Below are positions 57,621 to 64,000 of a DNA stretch of 64,000 bases, one piece after another. The notes below the pieces were generated by a model. It did no database searches, was not told where the DNA came from, and saw nothing but the letters and a program-made list of their open reading frames with translations. This DNA comes from Allosphingosinicella deserti. Lineage in GTDB: Bacteria > Pseudomonadota > Alphaproteobacteria > Sphingomonadales > Sphingomonadaceae. The stretch covers positions 1-64,000 of the forward strand of contig NZ_PXYI01000009.1 of assembly GCF_003012735.1 (NCBI RefSeq), written 5' to 3'. The position numbers and the translations under genes are program-made. How positions within the stretch are numbered: the first letter of the stretch is position 1; the number at the start of each line of letters is the position of its first letter.

Positions 57621-60575
57621 CTATCCTTCTCGCCCATACCATTCGTCCAGACGCATCAGCTGATCGTAATCGCCATAGGGTGCGTATTCCGGGTGGAGCT
57701 TGGCGGTGAACGGCGTGTCCCCGGTCAGCCATGCCTCCGCCGCTGAGATGAAGTTGCGCGCGGCCAACGTCGTGAACTCCGCGGGATCTATGCCGTTGCG
57801 GCCAGCGACGGGGCTGGCGACGTAGCCGAGCTTGCCTGCCTTTTTGGCCAACGACCAATATTCGAAGCATGCGGGCACACCTTCGATGTCGGCGAAACCG
57901 CCGTGCTCGGCGATCAGGCCGAGGAGGCCGAGCTGCATCGAATAGCCCTCACCCACCGCCTTCGGCCCCGGCGGAGTGCCGGTCTTGTAGTCGACGATGG
58001 CCAGACTGCCGTCCACGAGACGATCAATTCTGTCCGCTATGCCGTGCAGCCGGATGCCGGCGATATCAGCCTCTCCCCAGGCTTCAGCGCGAACCGGCAG
58101 TCGTCCGTTCGCTACGTTTTCAGCGACTTGCGCGGCAATCCAGTCGATCGCTTCGAGGAGTCGCGGCTGCCACAAGGCGCGCATCAGCGGATGGGCGTTG
58201 CTCTCCGCGAGAAGCTGCTCCGCCCGGGGGCGCAGCTTGGCCGGATCGCACCCATCCTCCTTCATCCATCTTTCGAGTACGGCGTGAACCGCAGTGCCGC
58301 GCCACGCCGCGCCGGGATCGGCGTCGGGCAAGTCGAGCGTTGCGAGTCGCAGCATTCGCCGGGCATAAAAAGCAAAGGGATCGGCCTTCAGGCGATCGAC
58401 TTCGGTCACAGAGATCGTGCGTGGACGCACGCCTGGATCCGGTGCAGGTGCCGGCCGCGCAGCGGGTGAATAGATGCTCGGGCGGTCGAGCGCCTGCGCC
58501 CATCTCTTGTGGAGGGGCGAGCGGGTGAGCCCGCCGGTCATCGCTTCCAGTCGAAGCCAGAAACGCGAGGCGACGGCCGGAGCGCGGCTGTCGCGCCGGG
58601 CGCGCGTGACCAGAACCTGGCGCCCCCCAAGCGCCGAGGCGAAATCGTGGGCCGAAAGCCCGATCCGCCGCTCGAGCCCGGGAAGGCCGAGCTCGTAGCG
58701 AAGCCGCGGCGCAAGCCACGGGTCGGGCGTGGGAAGCTGAGGCCAATTGCCTTCGTTCAGGCCAGCGAGGATCATCAGATCGGCCTGTTGAAGACGCGCT
58801 TCGAGCAAACCCCAGATGAAGATGCGCGGATGCTGTCCGTAAGGCGGGCGTACGGCAACGCCCGACATCAATTGTTCGATGATGGCCGGCAGGGTCGAGG
58901 GCGCGGCATGCGAGGGACCATGAGCGGAAGCGGGCTCCACGGCGGTCAGCAGTTCGGCCGCCGCTCGCCCCGCAGGCCCGGCCCAGGCTGCTTCTCCGGT
59001 CAGTGTCGACGCCGCTTCACGCAACGTCGCGAGCAATGTCGGCACGCTCGTACGCACAGCGCGAAAGGCGATTTCGAGCGGCTGCAGGAGCGGCGCCACA
59101 TCCTTCCACCAGGCGAGCGCCGCCTTGCGAAGGTCCCGGTCCCGGCCCGACCAGTCCGACAGATATTCGAAGATGCCGGCAAGACCCGCCGGTGGGCGCG
59201 GTCCGCGCAAGGCGAGATCGAGCAGCCGTGCACCGTCCAGCCAGGCAAGGCGCTCCTCGCCCTGACGTATCAAGGGATGCTTGAGAAGCGCAAGCAGCGG
59301 CACCGGGGCGAATTGCTCGGCGGCGGCATCGGCGAGCGCGATCAGCAGTGTTCCCGGTGGCGTTTGGGGAAGCGCCCGTCCTGCGCTGTCGTCGGCCTCG
59401 ATCTCCCACCGATTCAAATGGGCAGCGACACGTCGCGCGAGCACCCGATCCGGCGTGACCAGGGCAGCCGTCCTGCCGGGCTCCTCAAGCGATTCGCGAA
59501 GGGCCACGGCGATCGCCTGCGCTTCCTCGGCGGGGTCCGCCAGTTCGAGCGCTCGTACCCCGGACAGCCGACGCTCGACCGGCGGCAGCGTCTGCCATTT
59601 CGAGGTGAACGTCGCGGGCGCCATCGCGTTGGTGATCGCGCGGCTTCGCACTGCGGGCGCATCACGTCCGCCGCCCCAGCGCCAGCGCTGCAATTCGCCG
59701 CGGCCCACAGCCATGCGGTCGAGCAGCAGCTTCATGTGGAATTGCGGGTGCGTCTCGATCGACGCCCGCCGCCGTCCGGTCACAGGGTCGGGAACGTGCG
59801 GCCCCAACGCCTGCCACTCCTCCTCGGGCATGTCGAGATCCAGCCCGGGAAGTACCACGCTGCCGGCAGGCAGGCGCGCCACGGTGCGAAGCAGGGCGGC
59901 AATAGCCGGCGCGGCGCTGGTGATGCCGGCAGCGCAGACGAAGCCGCGTGGCGGCTCGGCGCGCCACCGCCGCGCGACGGCATGGAGCAGCCGGTTACGG
60001 CGATCGGCAAGATCGATCCGACCGCGGGCGGCGAGCTCTCGCGGCCATTGATCGAGGATCACCGTCAGCCGCGCAAGCGAGGCCTGCCAGTGGATCGAGA
60101 GATCCGGCACATCGGCGGCGAAATCGCGAAGCCGCGCGGGGTCGACCTCCTCGACCAGCAATTGATCGAGCGTCCTGGCAAGATCTTCGGCGAGGCGCAG
60201 CGCCTCCGCCGCATCAATGCCGTCCATCTGTCGCTCGACAAGGCGCGCCAGGAGGAACAACCGCTCGACCGGGTCGATAGCCGGCGGAACCGGATCTCCC
60301 CCATCGACCGGATCGAGCGCACCGCCCACTCGCTCGTCCAGTTCCGGATCGCCGACCGGGATCAGCCTCGGCAGCAACAGTCCGCCAGGGTCCGAGCGCC
60401 GGACGAAAGCCTCGGAAATCGCTCGCCCCGCACGATTGTTGGGCACCAGCACCATGCCTTGGGCCAGCCCGAGCTCGCCACCGCCATACTGCGCGATCAA
60501 CCCCGCCGCGAGCGCATCGGCAAAGGCGCGGTGCGGCGGAATGCTGAAGACGGAAGGCTGTGTCGGAGAGCTCAC
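57621..60575 (-). CDS. addB: Double-strand break repair protein AddB
   Basis: 984-aa partner of AddA with an inactive helicase-like body and a C-terminal RecB-family nuclease. Recognised segments: AGRAISEAFVRRSDP, LEEPGRTAALVTPDRVLARR, LLEARLQQADLMILAGLNEG (typical AddB block), ISVTEVDRLKADPFAFYARR and the nuclease motif RLVDGSLAIVDYKTGTPPGP. The start is GTG 60575 since no ATG fits. It follows murU after 39 bases. addA, its functional partner, is not next to it here. Confidence 0.94.
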   Translation of the reverse strand: MSSPTQPSVFSIPPHRAFADALAAGLIAQYGGGELGLAQGMVLVPNNRAGRAISEAFVRRSDPGGLLLPRLIPVGDPELDERVGGALDPVDGGDPVPPAIDPVERLFLLARLVERQMDGIDAAEALRLAEDLARTLDQLLVEEVDPARLRDFAADVPDLSIHWQASLARLTVILDQWPRELAARGRIDLADRRNRLLHAVARRWRAEPPRGFVCAAGITSAAPAIAALLRTVARLPAGSVVLPGLDLDMPEEEWQALGPHVPDPVTGRRRASIETHPQFHMKLLLDRMAVGRGELQRWRWGGGRDAPAVRSRAITNAMAPATFTSKWQTLPPVERRLSGVRALELADPAEEAQAIAVALRESLEEPGRTAALVTPDRVLARRVAAHLNRWEIEADDSAGRALPQTPPGTLLIALADAAAEQFAPVPLLALLKHPLIRQGEERLAWLDGARLLDLALRGPRPPAGLAGIFEYLSDWSGRDRDLRKAALAWWKDVAPLLQPLEIAFRAVRTSVPTLLATLREAASTLTGEAAWAGPAGRAAAELLTAVEPASAHGPSHAAPSTLPAIIEQLMSGVAVRPPYGQHPRIFIWGLLEARLQQADLMILAGLNEGNWPQLPTPDPWLAPRLRYELGLPGLERRIGLSAHDFASALGGRQVLVTRARRDSRAPAVASRFWLRLEAMTGGLTRSPLHKRWAQALDRPSIYSPAARPAPAPDPGVRPRTISVTEVDRLKADPFAFYARRMLRLATLDLPDADPGAAWRGTAVHAVLERWMKEDGCDPAKLRPRAEQLLAESNAHPLMRALWQPRLLEAIDWIAAQVAENVANGRLPVRAEAWGEADIAGIRLHGIADRIDRLVDGSLAIVDYKTGTPPGPKAVGEGYSMQLGLLGLIAEHGGFADIEGVPACFEYWSLAKKAGKLGYVASPVAGRNGIDPAEFTTLAARNFISAAEAWLTGDTPFTAKLHPEYAPYGDYDQLMRLDEWYGREG

Positions 60576-60614
60576 CTGGCGATCGTAGCGGCAGGCGCGG
60601 CCGCTTGGAAAGAC

Positions 60615-61379
60615 TCAGCCACCCTGGAGAATGTCCTCGGTCTTTCGGATGTTCTCGGGCGCACCGACGTCGAACCAGAGCCCTTCATGGGCCATGCCGA
60701 ACAACCGGCCCGCTTCCATCGCCTTGTTCCAGAAGATGTTGGTCGAGAACGGGCCTTCCGGATGCTCTGCGTCGAGCAGGCGCTTCGCCACGATCTGAAC
60801 GCCGGTATACACGAAAGGCGCAACGGTGCCCGGCTTGCGGCGGCGGAGCGCGCCATCGGCCGCCATGTGGAAATCGCCCTGGCCACGATGGCAGTGCGCT
60901 CGTGCGAGCGGCACCAGCAGCAACAGGGCGTCCATGCGTTGATCGTCCCAGCCGGCGGCGAGCAGGCGTAGCGAATCGACGGGGCCATCGACCCACAGAT
61001 TGTCGGAATTGATCACCAAGAACGGATCGGCATCGATAAGCGGAAGCGCCCTGATCAGTCCGCCGCCGGTCTCCAGCAGTTGGGCGCGCTCGTCGGAGAT
61101 CACGATCTCGATGTCGGCGACGCGGTGGACGAGATGGGCTTCGAGCGAGTCGGCGAGATAATGGACGTTGACCACGGCCTTGCGGACGCCCGCGGCTCGC
61201 AATTTGTCCATGCAATGATCGATCAGCGGCTTGCCCGCGACCTCGATCAGCGGCTTGGGCCGGGTCGCGGTGAGCGGGCGCATGCGCTTGCCGAGGCCAG
61301 CGGCCATCACCATCGCTGTCTCGGGCACGTGCGCTGCGGGATCCGGACGGATCGCAAGCGTCTTGCGGGTAAAGCTCAC
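60615..61379 (-). CDS. murU: N-acetylmuramate-1-phosphate uridylyltransferase MurU (nucleotidyltransferase)
   Basis: 254-aa nucleotidyltransferase of the sugar-1-phosphate type. It has the glycine-rich signature AAGLGKRMRPLTATRPKPL, then EVAGKPLIDHCMDKLRAAGV, ETGGGLIRALPLI and NSDNLWVDGP (metal-binding Asp). Next to an AmgK-like kinase it is best read as MurU, which makes UDP-MurNAc from MurNAc-1-phosphate in a peptidoglycan-recycling route that bypasses de novo MurA-MurB. The start is GTG 61379, overlapping the stop of amgK. General NTP-transferase annotation is certain; MurU is inferred from context. Confidence 0.88.
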   Translation of the reverse strand: MSFTRKTLAIRPDPAAHVPETAMVMAAGLGKRMRPLTATRPKPLIEVAGKPLIDHCMDKLRAAGVRKAVVNVHYLADSLEAHLVHRVADIEIVISDERAQLLETGGGLIRALPLIDADPFLVINSDNLWVDGPVDSLRLLAAGWDDQRMDALLLLVPLARAHCHRGQGDFHMAADGALRRRKPGTVAPFVYTGVQIVAKRLLDAEHPEGPFSTNIFWNKAMEAGRLFGMAHEGLWFDVGAPENIRKTEDILQGG

Positions 61380-62374
61380 GCGTAATCGCTCCAGGCGGCG
61401 GCGCGCCGACCGATAGGCACATTGGCATCGAACCAGGCTCGCACCGGGGCAAGGGCGGGATGGGCCAGATTGCGTTCGAGATAGCCCCATACGCGGGGCT
61501 GCAGGGAGAGATAGAGCGGCTTACCGTCCCGCTTCCACAATCGTGTGAAGATGCCGAGGATCTTGGTGTTCCGCTGTGCACCGAGCACTTCATAATGGGC
61601 GCGGAACAGCGCCGGATCGGACACCCTCGCGAGCGCGCAATAGCGCTCCAGCATTGCTTCTTCCAACGCTTGCGGCACGTCACGCCGCGCGTCCTGCAGG
61701 AGGGAGACGAGATCATAGGCCGGGTGGCCGGCGAGTGCGTCCTGGAAATCGAGTAGCCCAAGATCGGTGCGCCCCGGGAGCACCATCAGATTATCGGCAT
61801 GAAAATCCCGAAGCACCATCACCGGTGCCTCGGTGGCAACGCGCAGCACGTCCGCCCAGGCTTGCCGCCATGCCGGCAGATAGGCGTCCTGATCGGCCTC
61901 GATCTCCAAAGCGGGCGCGTACCATTCGGTGAACAGCGACACCTCGCGTGCCATCGCCGCATCGTCATACGGTGGAATATCGGCCGGGGCAGGCTCCTCA
62001 CTCAGGCGGGCGAGTATCGAGACCGCGGAATCGTAAATGTCCGTCTCGCGGGCCGGCACATCCCTGAGATACGGACCGACACGGGCGTCGCCGAAATCCT
62101 CGAGCAGGAGCAATCCTTGTTCGCGGTCGATGCCGAGCGGCTTCGGCGGCGCGAAGCCACGGTCGATCAGATGGCCGGCGACCCGCAGGAAAGGCCCGAT
62201 ATCCTCATGTTCGGGCGGCGCATCCATCAGTACCGCCGTCGCGCCGCCCTTGTAGACTCGGAAATAGCGCCGAAAGCTGGCATCGCCGGCGAGCGGTCGG
62301 ATCTCGGCCCCGCCCCAACCATGTTTCGCGAGGAAGTCGGGCGCGGACGCCGGTGGAATCATCGGGGAGGCCAT
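61376..62374 (-). CDS. amgK: Anomeric MurNAc/GlcNAc kinase AmgK (aminoglycoside phosphotransferase fold)
   Basis: 332-aa APH-fold small-molecule kinase. It shows RPLAGDASFRRYFRVYKGGA, the ATP-binding LLLLEDFGDARVG, the catalytic VLRDFHADNLMVLPG (Brenner motif) and LGLLDFQDALAGHPAYDL (metal-binding DFQD). The pairing with the MurU-like gene identifies it as AmgK, which phosphorylates MurNAc or GlcNAc at the anomeric position; it is not expected to be an antibiotic resistance gene despite the domain name. ATG 62374 has GGGGAG 4 bases upstream and overlaps the tsaE end by 16 bases; ATG 62362 (ATGA overlap) is an alternative. Confidence 0.9.
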   Translation of the reverse strand: MASPMIPPASAPDFLAKHGWGGAEIRPLAGDASFRRYFRVYKGGATAVLMDAPPEHEDIGPFLRVAGHLIDRGFAPPKPLGIDREQGLLLLEDFGDARVGPYLRDVPARETDIYDSAVSILARLSEEPAPADIPPYDDAAMAREVSLFTEWYAPALEIEADQDAYLPAWRQAWADVLRVATEAPVMVLRDFHADNLMVLPGRTDLGLLDFQDALAGHPAYDLVSLLQDARRDVPQALEEAMLERYCALARVSDPALFRAHYEVLGAQRNTKILGIFTRLWKRDGKPLYLSLQPRVWGYLERNLAHPALAPVRAWFDANVPIGRRAAAWSDYA

Positions 62375-62799
62375 CGTGCTCCCCAAGCCGGGGGCAGTTC
62401 GGCTGTCAAGGCGCGAGCGCCCTCTCCGTCCCGCGCCAGGGTCAGCTTGAGCGCATGTGGCCACAAAGCGGTGCCCATCCGCTCGGGCCATTCGATGAGC
62501 AGGGCACCGCCGTCGAGCGCCTCGTCGAGCGCGAGTTCCCCTAGCTCCTCCGGATCCTCGATCCGGTAGAGGTCGACGTGCCAGATCGGCAGAGCGAGTT
62601 CTTCGTACGGCAGCACGATCGGAAAGGTCGGGCTTCCGACATCACCCGAGAAGCCGAGCCCGCGCAGCACGCCGCGCGCGAATGTGGTCTTGCCCGCACC
62701 CAGATCGCCGTAGAGCGCAACCACGTCGCCGGGGCGCAGGCTCGCGGCGAGGCGCGCTCCCATCCGCTCGGTTGCCTCGGGCCCTTCGAGCCGGATCAC
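62359..62799 (-). CDS. tsaE: tRNA threonylcarbamoyladenosine biosynthesis ATPase TsaE
   Basis: 146-aa P-loop ATPase needed with TsaB, TsaC and TsaD to make t6A37 in tRNA. It has the Walker A YGDLGAGKTTFARGVL, the SPTFPIVLPYE segment, VDLYRIEDPEELGEL and LLIEWPERMG. Start GTG 62799 overlaps the stop of the upstream kinase gene (GTGA) and the stop overlaps amgK. The order kinase, tsaE, amgK, murU is the usual sphingomonad arrangement. Confidence 0.95.
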   Translation of the reverse strand: MIRLEGPEATERMGARLAASLRPGDVVALYGDLGAGKTTFARGVLRGLGFSGDVGSPTFPIVLPYEELALPIWHVDLYRIEDPEELGELALDEALDGGALLIEWPERMGTALWPHALKLTLARDGEGARALTAELPPAWGARWPPR

Positions 62800-64000
62800 A
62801 AGGGCTTCCGCGGCAGCCTGAAGGTGACGGTGGTGCCCGATCCCGGCTCGGAGACGAGATCGATCCGGCCGCCATGCGCCTCGACAAATTGCTTGGCGAG
62901 CGGAAGACCAAGGCCGAGTGCAGATTCCTCGCCGGACGCGGGGCCGGTGGCGCGATTGAACCGATCGAAGACACGCGTCTGATCGGCAGCGGGAATCCCG
63001 CGGCCATTGTCGGAAACGGTAATCTCGGCGACCGCGCGCGTGCCGCCGGCGTGCAGAAGGATACGCCCACCCTCCCCCGTATAGGCGAACGCATTCTTGA
63101 GCACGTTGTCTAGCGCCTGACGCAGGCGGCGGCGATCGCCGGTGACCCGTCCGGCATGGCCTTCGATCCGGACTGCGAATTCTATGCCTTTGCGCTCGAC
63201 CGCATCACGGAACATCTCCGCCGATTCCTTGCACATTGCGGCGATGTCGACATCGTCCTCGGCAAGCAGGAGGCTGCCGCTGTCGCTCTGGGTGAGATCG
63301 AGCACGTCGTCGATCAAGGCTCCCAGCCTCGCCACCGACTCGAGAATGGCCCCGACATATTCCATCGCGGTGAGCGGAAGCTCGCCAGCATAGCCGCCCG
63401 CGAGCATCTCGGCGAAGCCCCCGATCGACGTCAGCGGCGTGCGCAGCTCGTAGCTCATGTTCGACACGAAGGCGGTTTTCAGACGATCGGCCTCTTCCAG
63501 TGCAGACGTGCGCTCGCGAAGTGCCGCTTCGACGGTGCGGCTCGCGGTGACGTCGAGCATTGTGAAGAGTGCATTACCGTCCGGAAGCGGTACCGCGGCG
63601 AACTCGAACTCGCGTCCATCGAGGAAGGAAACGCGTCCACCCCTCTGCTTGCGCTCCACCGTCGCGCTGCGGACCAGCTCGCGCACCAGGCTGGCATGCG
63701 CGGCATTCTTGAGCTTGCGCCCGATATGGGTGGTCAGTGCATCGATGCGCGGATGCGCGGCGAGCTGCTCTTCCTCGAACTGCCAGAGCTCACGGAAGCG
63801 ATTGTTCCAAAGGTGGAGCCGCCCGTCCGATGCGAAGACGCCGACCGCCTCGAACAGATTGTCGAACGTGGCCGTACGTACCCTCAAAAGGGTATCGCGG
63901 GCGGAGGCGAGCTGGAGCTGCTCGGTGCGATCCTCGAATATCAGAAGCAGACCGCCATCCGGCAGAGGCTGCGCAACGACCCGCAGGTGTCGGCCGCCGG
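62796..64000 (-). CDS. PAS-domain kinase-like protein with Tyr in place of acceptor His (partial)
   Basis: The 5' end lies beyond the right edge of the window; the frame is open up to base 64000. Visible order: an upstream stretch (LPDGGLLLIFEDRTEQLQ), a PAS domain (NLFEAVGVFASDGRLHLWN), a coiled linker, the dimerisation/phosphotransfer segment VSNMSYELRTPLTSIGGFAE and an intact ATPase (LDNVLKNAFAYT, SDNGRGIP, GLGLPLAKQFVEAHGG). The H-box has Tyr (codon at 63450-63452) where His is expected, so autophosphorylation at the usual site is impossible. It ends in a GTGA overlap with tsaE. Possible roles: phosphatase, pseudokinase partner or ATP-dependent scaffold. Confidence 0.88.
   Translation of the reverse strand, partial: GGRHLRVVAQPLPDGGLLLIFEDRTEQLQLASARDTLLRVRTATFDNLFEAVGVFASDGRLHLWNNRFRELWQFEEEQLAAHPRIDALTTHIGRKLKNAAHASLVRELVRSATVERKQRGGRVSFLDGREFEFAAVPLPDGNALFTMLDVTASRTVEAALRERTSALEEADRLKTAFVSNMSYELRTPLTSIGGFAEMLAGGYAGELPLTAMEYVGAILESVARLGALIDDVLDLTQSDSGSLLLAEDDVDIAAMCKESAEMFRDAVERKGIEFAVRIEGHAGRVTGDRRRLRQALDNVLKNAFAYTGEGGRILLHAGGTRAVAEITVSDNGRGIPAADQTRVFDRFNRATGPASGEESALGLGLPLAKQFVEAHGGRIDLVSEPGSGTTVTFRLPRKPL

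Noticed and set aside
58509-60971. Plus-strand open frame of about 820 codons opposite addB
   Set aside because: It is an antisense frame that stays open because of the GC-rich codon pattern; no family features, and AddB on the other strand has clear nuclease motifs.
61376-62374. Aminoglycoside resistance gene
   Set aside because: The fold is shared, but the gene sits with murU and tsaE in a housekeeping operon and fits AmgK.

Overview
The window is a GC-rich chromosomal segment of an alphaproteobacterium, most likely a member of the Sphingomonadaceae (Sphingomonas-like). The main reasons are the conserved dusB-ntrY-ntrX-hfq-hflX block with a double-length Hfq, a fused IspDF, the AmgK-MurU/TsaE/AddB cluster, and the overall protein flavour. 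This assignment rests on recognised gene families and order, not on a database search. Almost all of the window is ordinary chromosome: no prophage, insertion sequence, CRISPR array or rRNA was seen. There are three tRNA genes.

Layout. 0.5-8.4 kb (+): tRNA-Ser(TGA), then a cell-wall and housekeeping run: MltB-type transglycosylase, PBP5-type carboxypeptidase, tmk, holB, metG, tatD, a PhnP-like metallo-beta-lactamase-fold protein and a membrane-anchored retropepsin-like protein, mostly with overlapping or very short junctions. 8.7-10.8 kb (-): an orphan FixL-type sensor kinase and a broken gene of unknown family. 10.9-18.3 kb: mazG (+) converging on dusB, ntrY, ntrX, tandem-domain hfq and hflX (-). 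18.4-22.7 kb: ispDF, an unknown secreted protein and cinA (+), facing lipA and a RatA/Coq10 protein (-), then a beta-carbonic anhydrase. 22.8-29.5 kb: APC permease, DnaJ-domain protein, DUF892 protein and ettA (-), with a lipoprotein and an M28 peptidase (+). 29.5-37.1 kb is accessory: a decayed cupredoxin gene, a coupled TonB receptor/YfiR/hybrid histidine kinase operon, LysR with a divergent SDR and RidA, and a frameshifted membrane protein.

37.2-47.9 kb: tRNA-Pro, a CAT-anticodon tRNA, a histidine kinase with a degenerate ATPase domain, two paralogous TPR proteins, yaaA, gyrA, a decayed VOC gene, trmFO and trxA. 47.9-64 kb (-): addA, addB, murU, amgK, tsaE and a sensor kinase that runs off the right edge. 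addA and addB, which I expect to be adjacent, are separated by about 6.2 kb carrying a globin-coupled chemoreceptor, a zinc alcohol dehydrogenase, small proteins and an S9 peptidase.

How the genes fit together. Peptidoglycan turnover (MltB, PBP5) at the left links to peptidoglycan recycling (AmgK-MurU) at the right. RNA regulation (Hfq, HflX) is tied to the NtrYX two-component system. The TonB/YfiR/kinase operon looks like an envelope-sensing signalling module. The most unusual points are the tandem Hfq, two complementary defective-looking histidine kinases (one lacks the acceptor His, the other the ATP-binding boxes), the lack of ntrBC next to dusB, the split addBA locus, and four decayed small accessory genes among intact core genes.
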